Below, piece after piece: positions 53,470 to 62,391 of a DNA stretch of 64,000 nt; position 1 is the first letter of the stretch; each line of letters starts with the position of its first letter. Origin of the DNA: Paenibacillus sp. LHD-117 (lineage in GTDB: Bacteria; Bacillota; Bacilli; Paenibacillales; Paenibacillaceae). A program made the translations under genes and the position numbers. The stretch is from positions 1 through 64,000 of the forward strand of contig NZ_JAVFVT010000041.1 in NCBI RefSeq assembly GCF_030929555.1, given 5' to 3'. Under the pieces are notes generated by a model. That model was not told where the DNA came from and did no database searches. It was given only the letters and a program-made list of their open reading frames with translations.

Positions 53470-54357
53470 TCAATGCTTATCCCGCTCCGAATCGCGATGG
53501 CTGACGCGCACCCGCTCCGTGTCGCTGCTTCCGAGCATTCTGCCCAAGTATTCCGCGATCGCCACCGAACGATGTTTGCCGCCTGTACAGCCAATGCCGA
53601 TGACGACTTGGCTCTTGCCTTCCTTGCGGTAGAGCGGAATCAGGAACTGGAGCATATCCAGCAGTTTCGTCAGGAACTGCTGCGTCTCCGGCCACTTCAT
53701 GACGTAGTCGTAGACGTCGGGATGCTGGCCCGTATTGGGACGCAGCTGCTCGACATAATGCGGATTTGGAAGGAAACGAACATCATAGATCAAGTCGGCG
53801 TCGATCGGAATGCCATACTTGAAACCGAACGAGGTAACGTTGACGGAGAGATTGCTTTGCTCCAAATTCGTGAAATGCGAAATGATTCGTTCCTTCAATT
53901 GCAGCGGCTTCAGGCTGCTCGTATCGATGACTTGGGAGGCCGAGCCCTTCAAATCTTCCAGCAGCCGCCGCTCGCTATGAATGCCGTCCAGCGGCAAGCC
54001 TTGCGGCGCCAGCGGATGCCGGCGCCTGCTTTCCTTATAACGCTGGACGAGCACCTCGTCCGTCGCGTCCAGGAACAGAATCTCACAGCTAATGGTATGA
54101 TTATCTTTGATATACGTTAACGATTCCGACAGCGCCGTAAAAAATTCGCGTCCCCTGAGGTCGATCACGAGCGCGACCTTGCCGATCTTGCCGTTCGACT
54201 GCTCGATGAGCTCCGCGAACTTCGGGATAAGTACCGGCGGCAAGTTATCGACGCAGAAGAATCCCAAATCCTCCAGGCTCTGGACGGCGATCGTCTTGCC
54301 CGCGCCCGACATGCCGGTAATGATCACAAGCTTAGCCAGCGTTGCTGCCGTTTCCAT
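53470..54357 (-). CDS. rapZ: RNase adapter / nucleotide-binding protein RapZ (YvcJ)
   Basis: The 295-residue protein has an N-terminal P-loop domain with Walker A GMSGAGKT (about 15-22) and a C-terminal RapZ domain with IGIGCTGGKHRSVAIAEYL. It hydrolyses nucleotides. In enterobacteria RapZ guides RNase E to glmZ, while in Bacillus YvcJ affects competence, so the exact role here is not fixed. It is followed immediately by yvcK, as is usual in Firmicutes. Confidence 0.95.
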   Translation of the reverse strand: METAATLAKLVIITGMSGAGKTIAVQSLEDLGFFCVDNLPPVLIPKFAELIEQSNGKIGKVALVIDLRGREFFTALSESLTYIKDNHTISCEILFLDATDEVLVQRYKESRRRHPLAPQGLPLDGIHSERRLLEDLKGSASQVIDTSSLKPLQLKERIISHFTNLEQSNLSVNVTSFGFKYGIPIDADLIYDVRFLPNPHYVEQLRPNTGQHPDVYDYVMKWPETQQFLTKLLDMLQFLIPLYRKEGKSQVVIGIGCTGGKHRSVAIAEYLGRMLGSSDTERVRVSHRDSERDKH

Positions 54358-54368
54358 ACGTACACCTA

Positions 54369-55319
54369 CTATCCTCTAAGAATAAGTCCCGCCGCGCCTA
54401 CCACGCCCGCGTCGTTGCCCAGCGTAGCCGGTACGATCTTGACGCCTTCCTTCGCTTGTTCTTGCGTGTATTTCTCGAATACTTCACGAATTTGGTCGAA
54501 CAGGAAGTCGCCTGCCTTCGACACGCCGCCGCCGATAATAAAATATTGCGGATTCAGCACGATCGCGATCATCGCCATCGACTTGCCGAGGTAATATGCC
54601 GCGCGGCTTACGATGCGCGCAGCCACTTCGTCGCCGGCTTTGGCGGCGTCGACGACGTCCTTTGCCATGATGTTCTCTACTTGGGCAAGGGACGTGCGGT
54701 CGCCGCGGGCAACCGCGTCCTTCGCCATACGAATGATGCCCGTCGCGGACGATACCGTCTCGAGGCAGCCCATCTTGCCGCAGCCGCACTGAATCGCTTC
54801 CAGATCAGGCACGATCGCGATATGGCCGAGCTCGCCCGCCATGCTGTTGTAGCCTTCTACGATTTTGCCATCTATAATGATGCCGCCGCCTACGCCCGTG
54901 CCGAGCGTGTAACACACGCAGTGGGCCACGCCTCTGCCCGCGCCGGCCCATGCTTCGCCCAGCGCCGCAACGTTCGCGTCATTGTTCACTTTGATCGTCT
55001 TGCCGAGCTCCTTCTCCAGGAAACCTTTGAGATCCGTGTTCTCGATGTACAGATTTGCGGAATATTTCACATAGCCAGTCGGAATGTCCAAGAAGCCCGC
55101 GATGCCGACGCCCACGCCGTCTACTTGCTCCCAAGCGTAATTGGATTGTTCTACGATCGCCCGCGAATACTTCGCAATATTATGAAGAATAACGTCCGTG
55201 CCTTTATCCGTTTCCGTCGCCCCTTCATAGGTATGGAGCAGCTGCCCCTCCGCGTCGCAAAGGCCTACCTTAATGGTTGTGCCGCCAACATCGACGCCCA
55301 CGTAAATCTTCTCAGACAT
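54369..55319 (-). CDS. glcK: ROK family glucokinase
   Basis: GlcK phosphorylates glucose released from imported saccharides. The 316-residue protein has the ATP motif DVGGTTIKVGL, the substrate motif ELGHIAI, the ROK zinc motif CGCGKMGCLETV, and IGGGVSKAGDFL. The start at MSEKIY has GAGGTGGC upstream; the open frame extends 30 codons further with no family similarity. It lies 11 bases upstream of rapZ and is probably cotranscribed with it. Confidence 0.94.
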   Translation of the reverse strand: MSEKIYVGVDVGGTTIKVGLCDAEGQLLHTYEGATETDKGTDVILHNIAKYSRAIVEQSNYAWEQVDGVGVGIAGFLDIPTGYVKYSANLYIENTDLKGFLEKELGKTIKVNNDANVAALGEAWAGAGRGVAHCVCYTLGTGVGGGIIIDGKIVEGYNSMAGELGHIAIVPDLEAIQCGCGKMGCLETVSSATGIIRMAKDAVARGDRTSLAQVENIMAKDVVDAAKAGDEVAARIVSRAAYYLGKSMAMIAIVLNPQYFIIGGGVSKAGDFLFDQIREVFEKYTQEQAKEGVKIVPATLGNDAGVVGAAGLILRG

Positions 55320-55451
55320 GACTATAGCCACCTCGTTCACATTGTTAACATTCTCTGTTCCAACTATAAGCGTTGTTCCCACTTCGGTCAAGCGCATACG
55401 GACGTCCAAGCATTCCCTTCAACGAGCGTTCTTGCGCCCTTCCGCATAAGT

Positions 55452-55502
55452 AAAAAAGGAACCGCAGCCTGATTCGTGCCGCCTCTCAGGTGCAGTCCCT
55501 TC
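55452..55502 (-). terminator. trxB terminator
   Basis: On the minus strand AAGGGACTGCACCTGA pairs with TCAGGCTGCGGTTCCTT with one bulged base and ends in TTTTTT, 40 nt past the trxB stop. It separates trxB from glcK. Confidence 0.88.
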
Positions 55503-55541
55503 TATGCGGCTTGCCGGAAGCCGGTTGCTAGCCCGTCAGCG

Positions 55542-56489
55542 TTAGAGTGACTGGCTCCAGTCATGCGTAATCGAGCCTTCGAGGAACCGCTCGCAGTCGA
55601 GCGCGGCCATGCAGCCGCTGCCGGCCGCCGTGATCGCTTGGCGATATTTGCTGTCCTGCACGTCGCCGCAGGCGAATACGCCCGGAATGTTCGTTTCGGA
55701 GGTTCCCGGTTTCACTTGGATGTAGCCATGTTCGTCCGTATCGATCTGGCCGCCGAGGAATTTCGTGTTCGGAGTATGGCCGATCGCGATGAAGATGCCG
55801 TTCGTCTCTATGACCTCTTCGTCGCCCGTCTCGTTGTTACGCACCTTGAGGCCCGTCACGCCCATGCCGTTCGCCACAACTTCGACCGGCGTCCGGTTCA
55901 GGCTCCAGCTGATCTTCCCGTTCTCGCGGGCGCGGTCCTGCATGATCTTCGAAGCGCGAAGCTCATCGCGGCGGTTCACCAGCTCGACGTTCGTCGCGAA
56001 GCGCGTCAGGAAATTCGCTTCTTCCATGGCGGAATCCCCGCCGCCGACGACGATGATCTTCTTCCCGCGGAAGAAGAAGCCGTCGCAGGTCGCGCAAGTG
56101 CTGACTCCCTTGCCGACGTTGTCCTTCTCGCCCGGAATCCCTAAGTACTTCGCCGATGCGCCCGTCGAAATAATGACGCTCTCGCCGACGATCTCGCCTT
56201 GGCTTTCCACTTGCAGCTTGAACGGACGCTCGGACAGGTCGATCGAATTCACCCAGCCCGTCAGAAACTTCGCCCCGAACCGCTCCGCTTGCTTGCGCAT
56301 ATTTTCCATCAGCTCGGGTCCCATGATCCCTTCAGGAAAACCAGGGAAATTTTCGACTTCCGTCGTCGTCGTCAACTGTCCGCCCGGCTCCGGTCCTTCG
56401 ATGATGAGCGGATTCATGTTGGCGCGCGCAAGATAGATCGCAGCCGTCAGTCCCGCGGGGCCGGTGCCGATAATAATGGATTTGTACAT
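55542..56489 (-). CDS. trxB: thioredoxin reductase
   Basis: TrxB uses NADPH to reduce thioredoxin. The 315-residue flavoprotein has the FAD motif IIIGTGPAGLTAAIYLARA, the redox pair CATC in the CATCDGFFF motif, the NADPH motif VVGGGDSAMEEANFL, and FACGDVQDSKYRQAI. The ATG at 56489 has GAGGTG six bases upstream; a GTG three codons earlier overlaps that site. It follows the TPR gene by 20 bases, the same order as yvcD-trxB in Bacillus. Confidence 0.97.
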   Translation of the reverse strand: MYKSIIIGTGPAGLTAAIYLARANMNPLIIEGPEPGGQLTTTTEVENFPGFPEGIMGPELMENMRKQAERFGAKFLTGWVNSIDLSERPFKLQVESQGEIVGESVIISTGASAKYLGIPGEKDNVGKGVSTCATCDGFFFRGKKIIVVGGGDSAMEEANFLTRFATNVELVNRRDELRASKIMQDRARENGKISWSLNRTPVEVVANGMGVTGLKVRNNETGDEEVIETNGIFIAIGHTPNTKFLGGQIDTDEHGYIQVKPGTSETNIPGVFACGDVQDSKYRQAITAAGSGCMAALDCERFLEGSITHDWSQSL

Positions 56490-56509
56490 GTTTTTCACCT
56501 CATGCAGAA

Positions 56510-58267
56510 TTAGTTTTCCTCTTGCTCATGCGCGGAGAAGAACGTGCTGATCGACTTCATCTTCTCCTTGATCCCGCATGCGCCGTCAATCAGCTTGACG
56601 TGCTTGCTCACCGTGGCGATCGACGTTCCGTAGCGAACCGCTACTTCGTGATACGAGATGGCCCGGCGATGCATCTTGGCCGTCAAATATTCCAGCGCGG
56701 CCGCCCAGCCTTCCGGCTTCGCCAGCTTCGGCACATCGGGGTACACGCGCGATAGAAACTCCACCCATAACGTCATCATATCATGCTGCTGGACGAGATC
56801 ATAATGTTTGCTCATCCGGCTGAGGGCAGCTTGCGCCACCTCTTCCCACTTGTCATGCCACTCCGGCAGCCTCGAAGGCACGCGGTTCGGCTCGATCACC
56901 GTGCGTTTGCCCTCCAGCACGACCGGAAGCGGATCTTGGACGCCGATCGTCCGCAGGACGAATATCGCAATTTTTTTCAAATAATCGTCTTCGTCCTGCT
57001 CCAGCAGGAAAGCGCGCAGCACATCCTTCACTTCGTTGTCCGCGATCATGCCGAACGCCTGGATCACTTGCAGCTTCGTGTGCTGATCTCCGTGGCGGAG
57101 CGCCCAGAAGAACGAAGAACGAACAAGCGGGTCGCTCTTCAGATGGTCCGGAATGCCGGAAGAAGACTTCTCCCACAGCTTGAACTGCTCTTCGAAGGGC
57201 AGATGGTAATGATAGCTGATCGGCGCGGCGGCAAGGCCCTCGCGAAGCTGCGCCAGCTGCTGCATGTAGTATGGCGGAATATCCGATGTCGGGTCGAGCT
57301 TCATCGTCGTCTTCCACAGCCGCTCCGCATCGTTCAGCCTGCCGATATTGCATGCCGCGACCGCTGCGTAATGATACAGGCACGGGTCCTGTTGCACTTC
57401 GGAATCCTTCACCAGCCTGATAAAGTGCCGGTACGCAATCTCATGTTGTCCCAAAATGCCCATGGTCGTCGCCAGCTTGAACACATGCTCCTGATGGAAC
57501 GGCACGGTTTTGGTCAACAGCTCCACGAGCTCATCGAGGTTCTCACGGTCGCCTTCGTGCTGATAGAAGATCGCCAGGTTGCATAACGCGTGAAGGTTGC
57601 CCGATTCCTGCGCCAGTACGCTGCGAATGGCTTCCTTCGCCTTGTCGAAGAGACCCATATAGTAATAAGCGAGCGCCAGATTGTTCCGGGCGGCCAGAAA
57701 CTCCGGTTGACCCTCCACGATCTCCTCCAGGATGCGCACCGCCTCCGTGAATTTGCCTTCCTCCAGCAGCGAACGGGCCTGGTCATGCTCGACCATGCCT
57801 TCTCTGGACTTTATGTTTTTGAGCGGCATCGGCCTCTCGAGCTCGAACTGGAGAAGATCCATCATCTCTTCGGCTTCGTCCAGGTATTGCCCGTCCGGAT
57901 CCTCTTGCAGGTATTGGACGAGCGAACGTTCCGCAGCCTCGTACATTTCCATGTTGGCGTAGTTGTTCGCCATATAAAAGTGGCATTCGGTCATCATGGG
58001 GTCGAGTTCGTCCACGATCCAGCTCAGGATTTCGTTCGACTCCTTGTAATTGCCCATCTCCGATAGAATGCCCGCCATGTTGCAATGATTAACGGGATTA
58101 TCAGGCTCGTATTCCACGGCTCTGCGGAAATATTTGAGTGCCTTGTCATAATGGAATCGGTCCAGCGAACGTACCGCGCGCTCGAAGAAGAACGTAGCGT
58201 CCCATTGTATGGATATGATATTCGTATTCGCACCTTCGCCAACCGCCATTCGTTTCTTCCCTTTCAT
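56510..58267 (-). CDS. tetratricopeptide repeat protein (YvcD-like)
   Basis: The 585-residue cytoplasmic protein begins with a short basic region and carries several TPR units in its N-terminal two-thirds (for example YDKALKYFRRAVEYEPDNPV near 40-60 and ARNNLALAYYYMGLFDKAKE near 180-200). A C-terminal helical region (MHRRAISYHEVAVRYGTSIATVSKHVKLI) resembles a helix-turn-helix. TPR proteins mediate protein contacts, and no enzymatic motif is seen. AGGAGGTG lies eight bases before the ATG at 58267. It occupies the place of yvcD between his genes and trxB in Bacillus. Confidence 0.88.
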   Translation of the reverse strand: MKGKKRMAVGEGANTNIISIQWDATFFFERAVRSLDRFHYDKALKYFRRAVEYEPDNPVNHCNMAGILSEMGNYKESNEILSWIVDELDPMMTECHFYMANNYANMEMYEAAERSLVQYLQEDPDGQYLDEAEEMMDLLQFELERPMPLKNIKSREGMVEHDQARSLLEEGKFTEAVRILEEIVEGQPEFLAARNNLALAYYYMGLFDKAKEAIRSVLAQESGNLHALCNLAIFYQHEGDRENLDELVELLTKTVPFHQEHVFKLATTMGILGQHEIAYRHFIRLVKDSEVQQDPCLYHYAAVAACNIGRLNDAERLWKTTMKLDPTSDIPPYYMQQLAQLREGLAAAPISYHYHLPFEEQFKLWEKSSSGIPDHLKSDPLVRSSFFWALRHGDQHTKLQVIQAFGMIADNEVKDVLRAFLLEQDEDDYLKKIAIFVLRTIGVQDPLPVVLEGKRTVIEPNRVPSRLPEWHDKWEEVAQAALSRMSKHYDLVQQHDMMTLWVEFLSRVYPDVPKLAKPEGWAAALEYLTAKMHRRAISYHEVAVRYGTSIATVSKHVKLIDGACGIKEKMKSISTFFSAHEQEEN

Positions 58268-58350
58268 TCGCAAGGCACCTCCTTTATGCATCCTTTGTAA
58301 GCACGATTATACCATAGCCCAGCCAATCCCAACATGCAAGAATATGTGGG

Positions 58351-58387
58351 AAAATCGCGGACAGCCTCCACGGCCGCCCGCGATTTT
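58351..58387 (-). terminator. prs terminator
   Basis: AAAATCGCGG and CCGCGATTTT form a perfect 10-bp stem, with further GGC-GCC pairing inside. Only four T follow on the minus strand. Confidence 0.65.
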
Positions 58388-58415
58388 CGCGGTTAGAATC
58401 GATATGCGGTTGCGA

Positions 58416-59366
58416 TTAAACGCCTTTGTTCTTGAACAGGGTGCTGATGGAGCCTCCGTCCAGAATGATGCGCGTCGCTTCGGCAAGCAGCGGAGCGACG
58501 GACAGGATTTTGAACCGGTCCGGCGTCGTCTCCGGCAGCATGATGGAATCGGTCACGATGACTTCTTTAATATGTTTGTGGTCCAAACGCTCAATCGCGG
58601 ATCCGGAGAACAGCGGGTGCGTCGCGCAAACGTAAACGTCTTCCGCGCCGCGTTCCTTCAAGCTTTCGACGACGTTGACGATCGTGCCGCCGGTGTCGAT
58701 CAAATCCTCGATGATGATCGGCGTCTGCCCTTCGACGTCCCCGATCACATGCGTGATGGAGGATTCGTTGTGCGCAGAGCGTTTCTTGATCATGATCGCG
58801 AAGGAAGTGTCGAGGTAGTTGGCCAGCTTCTCAGCCGTGGAGGCGCGGCCCGCATCCGGGGACACGACGACCGGGTTCTTAATATTCTTGGACTTCAGGT
58901 AGTCGCTGATCAGATCAAGCGCCGTCATATGGTCCACCGGAATATTGAAGAAGCCCTGGATGGCCGGAGCGTGAAGATCGATGGTGATGACGCGCGTCGC
59001 CCCGACGGTCGTCAGCACATCCGCCAGCATCTTCGCCGAGATCGGTTCCCTTGGCGCGGCCTTCCGCTCTTGTCGCGCATATCCGTAGTACGGCATGATG
59101 ATGTTCACCGTTCTTGCGGATGCGCGTTTCGCCGCGTCAATCATAACCAATAATTCGACAAAATGCTCGTTGATGGGATGCGAGAACGACTGAACGAGAA
59201 AGACGTCGCAGTTCCGAATCGTTTCTTCGTAGTGAACGTAGATTTCACCGCTTTTGAAACGGGAAAGTTTGATGGAACCTAGGTTCAAACCAAGCTCTTC
59301 ACTGATTTTCTGAGCCAATACCGGATTTGACGAACCCGAAAAAATACGCACCTTGTCGCTTAACAT
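58416..59366 (-). CDS. prs: ribose-phosphate pyrophosphokinase
   Basis: Prs makes PRPP from ribose 5-phosphate and ATP. The 316-residue protein has the ATP loop with FSGSSNPVLAQ, the flexible-loop and catalytic motif YYGYARQERKA, the PRPP-binding VVVSPDAGRASTAEKLA, and IIEDLIDTGGT. The start has GGAGGG close upstream. PRPP is the first substrate of the histidine pathway, and the gene lies between hisIE and the TPR gene with its own promoter (59529-59556). In most Bacillales prs is instead beside glmU. Confidence 0.95.
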   Translation of the reverse strand: MLSDKVRIFSGSSNPVLAQKISEELGLNLGSIKLSRFKSGEIYVHYEETIRNCDVFLVQSFSHPINEHFVELLVMIDAAKRASARTVNIIMPYYGYARQERKAAPREPISAKMLADVLTTVGATRVITIDLHAPAIQGFFNIPVDHMTALDLISDYLKSKNIKNPVVVSPDAGRASTAEKLANYLDTSFAIMIKKRSAHNESSITHVIGDVEGQTPIIIEDLIDTGGTIVNVVESLKERGAEDVYVCATHPLFSGSAIERLDHKHIKEVIVTDSIMLPETTPDRFKILSVAPLLAEATRIILDGGSISTLFKNKGV

Positions 59367-59528
59367 GATACCCTCCTGAGCGTTTCAACCAAATAATTTA
59401 ATAAATTCCAAGAATTTATAAGTTTTGCGCCTTATAACGAGCTTAGAATTCTCGGAATGAAACGCGCCGCGCTGCCCTGGGACGGCGACAACCGTTTCAC
59501 CTTGCTCCAATCAAAGCTTACCTGTCCT

Positions 59529-59556
59529 ATTATACATTGATTTACTAAGAATTCAA
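59529..59556 (-). promoter_or_regulatory. sigma-A promoter of prs
   Basis: TTGAAT (59551-59556) and TATAAT (59529-59534) are 16 nt apart on the minus strand, giving a leader of about 155 nt before prs. In the leader, ATAAATTC-TTG-GAATTTAT is a short AT-rich hairpin of unknown role. Confidence 0.7.
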
Positions 59557-59614
59557 AAATGTATAAGCATTAATTTTCGACAAAGTGATGACTTTGGGCG
59601 TCACGTTTCGGGTT

Positions 59615-60310
59615 TTATCGCATTTTGTTCGTCGTCGGTTTGCCATGGCGGCCCTTAAGCTCGCTCATAATGTCGTCAAGCGGAAGGCCGCGATCGCGAA
59701 GCAGTACCATCAAATGGAACAACAGATCGCTCGCTTCGCTGCGGAGCTCATCGTTATCTTGGTTCTTGGCGGCGATGATGACCTCGGCCGATTCCTCGCC
59801 GACTTTCTTCAGGATTTTGTCTACGCCCTTATCGAATAGATAAGTCGTATAGGCGCCCGCCGGACGTTCCGCATGGCGCTGCGCGATAATCGTCTCCAGC
59901 TTGCCGAGAATGCCGAACCGATCCGAGGAGCCCTCCTCCTCTTCGCGCGCTTGCTCTTCGGCGCCAGACTCAAGCTCGATTGCATTGTAGAAGCAGCTGT
60001 ACCGCCCCGTATGGCAAGCGGGTCCTTGCTGCTCCACGCGCACGAGCAGCGTGTCGCCGTCGCAGTCGTAGCTCATGGACACGATACGCTGCGTGTGGCC
60101 GCTCGTCGCGCCTTTGTTCCACAGCTCGCCGCGGGAGCGGCTCCAGAACCAGGTCGAGCCGCTGGCGATGGACCGTTCCAGCGATTCCTCGTTCATATAG
60201 GCCAGCATGAGCACTTCCTTGCTCTGCGCGTCCTGCACGATTGCCGGGACGAGGCCGTCTCCGCTCCATTTGATCGCTGCCTTCAGTTCGTTCTTGTTGT
60301 TTGCCGTCAC
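59615..60310 (-). CDS. hisIE: bifunctional PR-AMP cyclohydrolase / PR-ATP pyrophosphohydrolase
   Basis: The 231-residue protein carries out steps two and three of histidine synthesis. The HisI part (about 1-125) has WSRSRGELWNKGATSGH, DCDGDTLLVRVEQQGPACHTG with the Zn cysteines, and the HisE part (about 140-230) has the helical EESAEVIIAAKN motif. It starts at GTG overlapping the hisF stop (GTGA), so the two are coupled. It is the last gene of the operon. No strong terminator follows it. Confidence 0.96.
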   Translation of the reverse strand: MTANNKNELKAAIKWSGDGLVPAIVQDAQSKEVLMLAYMNEESLERSIASGSTWFWSRSRGELWNKGATSGHTQRIVSMSYDCDGDTLLVRVEQQGPACHTGRYSCFYNAIELESGAEEQAREEEEGSSDRFGILGKLETIIAQRHAERPAGAYTTYLFDKGVDKILKKVGEESAEVIIAAKNQDNDELRSEASDLLFHLMVLLRDRGLPLDDIMSELKGRHGKPTTNKMR

Positions 60311-61065
60311 CTGACTTCGACTCCTTTGGTCCGCAGATCGTCCTTCACTTCGCCGATCGTTAGTTCTTTGTAGTGGAAAATCGTCGCCGCGAGCGCGGCG
60401 TCCGCCTGCGCCTCCCGGAACACCTCGGAGAAGTGTTCGATCCGTCCCGCTCCGCCGGATGCGATGACCGGAATGCCGACCCCGCGCGACACGGCGCCGG
60501 TCAGCTTGACGTCGAAACCGTCCTTCGTGCCGTCCGCGTCCATGCTCGTGAGCAAAATCTCGCCGGCTCCGAGACGTTCTACCTCACGCGCCCACTCCAG
60601 CGCCCGGATGCCCGTCGTTTGCCTGCCGCCATGCGTATAGACTTCCCACTCGCCCCATTCGGGATTAAACTTGGCGTCGATGGCGACTACGATGCATTGC
60701 GAACCGAATCGGCGCGCCCCATCCGATACGAGCGAAGGGTTTTTGACCGCCGCCGTGTTTATGCCGATCTTGTCCGCGCCCGCGCGCAGTATCCGTTTCA
60801 TGTCGTCGACATGCGAGATGCCGCCGCCTACGGTGAACGGAATCGTGATTTCCCCGGCCGTGCGCTTCACGACCTCGATCATCGTCGCCCTGCCCTCCAC
60901 GGATGCCGAAATATCCAGGAACACGAGCTCGTCCGCGCCCTCGCGGTCGTATGTCGCCGCAAGCTCGACCGGATCGCCCGCATCGCGGAGGTTCACGAAG
61001 TTGACGCCCTTCACGACGCGCCCGTCCTTCACGTCCAGGCAAGGAATAATACGTTTCGCCAGCAT
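60307..61065 (-). CDS. hisF: imidazole glycerol phosphate synthase subunit HisF
   Basis: HisF is the cyclase half of the enzyme that makes imidazole glycerol phosphate with HisH. The 252-residue TIM barrel has the first catalytic Asp in IPCLDVKDGRVVKG, phosphate motifs TVGGGISHVDD and SGGAGRIEH, and the second Asp in SMDADGTKDG. GAAGGAGGG precedes the start. It follows hisH by 18 bases with no hisA between them. Confidence 0.97.
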   Translation of the reverse strand: MLAKRIIPCLDVKDGRVVKGVNFVNLRDAGDPVELAATYDREGADELVFLDISASVEGRATMIEVVKRTAGEITIPFTVGGGISHVDDMKRILRAGADKIGINTAAVKNPSLVSDGARRFGSQCIVVAIDAKFNPEWGEWEVYTHGGRQTTGIRALEWAREVERLGAGEILLTSMDADGTKDGFDVKLTGAVSRGVGIPVIASGGAGRIEHFSEVFREAQADAALAATIFHYKELTIGEVKDDLRTKGVEVR

Positions 61066-61083
61066 GTGGTTCTCCCTCCTTCG

Positions 61084-61695
61084 TTATCGCTTATCCGTCA
61101 GAGCGAGGAAGTTGTCAAGCAGTTGCATGCCAAGCTCCCCGCTTTTCTCCGGATGGAATTGCATGCCGTAGACATTGTCTCTGCCGACGATCGCCGTTAC
61201 GTCGCCGTAATAGTCCGTCGTCGCGAGCAGGTCGGATGCCAGCTCCGGCTTTGCGTGGAAAGAATGGACGAAGTAGACATGCCCCTCCGCAAGCCCCCGG
61301 AAGAGCGGCGAGTCTGCCTGCTTGATCTGCAGCTTATTCCAGCCCATATGCGGAATTTTATAGCTGCCATTGAAACGGATGACGCGGCCCGGAAGCAGGT
61401 TTAGGCCCTCATTCCGGCCATATTCCTCGCTTTCGCCGAACAATAGCTGCATGCCGAGGCAGATGCCGAGCAGCGGCTTGCCGGAAGCGGCATAAAACTT
61501 CACGATCTCGTCGAGCTTCGTATTGCGCAGATTCTGCATGGCGTCGCCGAATGCGCCTACGCCCGGCAAGATGGCGCCGCTCGCTTCCACGATCGTCTCG
61601 GGATCGCCCGTCACGACGGCCTCGTAGCCGAGGCGTTCAACCGCTTTGCTCACGCTGTGCAGATTGCCCATGCCGTAATCGATAATCGCGATCAT
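61084..61695 (-). CDS. hisH: imidazole glycerol phosphate synthase subunit HisH
   Basis: HisH is the glutaminase half that feeds ammonia to HisF. The 203-residue protein has IDYGMGNLHSV, the nucleophile Cys in LLGICLGMQLLF, and the His-Glu pair in GMQFHPEKSG. The start at MIAIIDYG lies just after the hisB stop; AAGGGAG within hisB is the ribosome site. The open frame extends 22 codons upstream but those are hisB sequence in another frame. Confidence 0.97.
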   Translation of the reverse strand: MIAIIDYGMGNLHSVSKAVERLGYEAVVTGDPETIVEASGAILPGVGAFGDAMQNLRNTKLDEIVKFYAASGKPLLGICLGMQLLFGESEEYGRNEGLNLLPGRVIRFNGSYKIPHMGWNKLQIKQADSPLFRGLAEGHVYFVHSFHAKPELASDLLATTDYYGDVTAIVGRDNVYGMQFHPEKSGELGMQLLDNFLALTDKR

Positions 61696-61696
61696 G

Positions 61697-62296
61697 CTAC
61701 AGTACTCCCTTCGTCGAAGGCACTCCTTGCACGCGAGGGTCGATGCTCGTCGCTTCGTCAAGCGCGCGTCCCAGCGCCTTGAACACCGCTTCGATCATAT
61801 GATGCGTATTTTGCCCGTAGTGGACGATGACGTGAAGAGTGATCCGCGCCTCCAGCGCCAGCTTCCATAGAAACTCGTGCACGAGCTCCGTGGAGAAGCT
61901 GCCGACTTGAGAGGACGGATATTGCGCGCGGTATTCGAAATGCGGCCGGTTGCTTACGTCGATCACAACCTGGGCCAGCGCTTCGTCCATCGGCACGAAC
62001 ACGCTTGCGTACCGCTTAATGCCGCGTTTGTCGCCAAGCGCCTCGCGGAGCGTCTGCCCGAGGCAGATGCCGATATCCTCTACCGTGTGATGGTCGTCGA
62101 TATCGATATCGCCCTTCGCGTCTACGCTCAGATCGAACTGTCCGTGCTTCGCGAACAGGTCGAGCATATGGTTCAGGAACGGCACATCCGTCTCCAGCTT
62201 CGCATCGCCGGTGCCGTCCACCGCGAACGCCAGCTTAATGTCGGTTTCATTCGTCTTGCGCTCCACGGACGCTTCGCGTTTCCTATTGTCAGCCAT
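61697..62296 (-). CDS. hisB: imidazoleglycerol-phosphate dehydratase
   Basis: The 199-residue monofunctional HisB has the duplicated metal-binding motifs DIDDHHTVEDIGICLG and VHYGQNTHHMIEAVFKALG, as well as FLNHMLDLFAKHG. It catalyses dehydration of imidazole glycerol phosphate. It sits 95 bases after hisD, and hisH begins at its end. Confidence 0.97.
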   Translation of the reverse strand: MADNRKREASVERKTNETDIKLAFAVDGTGDAKLETDVPFLNHMLDLFAKHGQFDLSVDAKGDIDIDDHHTVEDIGICLGQTLREALGDKRGIKRYASVFVPMDEALAQVVIDVSNRPHFEYRAQYPSSQVGSFSTELVHEFLWKLALEARITLHVIVHYGQNTHHMIEAVFKALGRALDEATSIDPRVQGVPSTKGVL

Positions 62297-62391
62297 CTTC
62301 GAATCCCCCTGCTTTTCTATTTTCGCACTTTAATCTTTTATATCGTTAATCAACCATTCATACCGCAACCAAGCGCGGTTCCAATAGCGCC

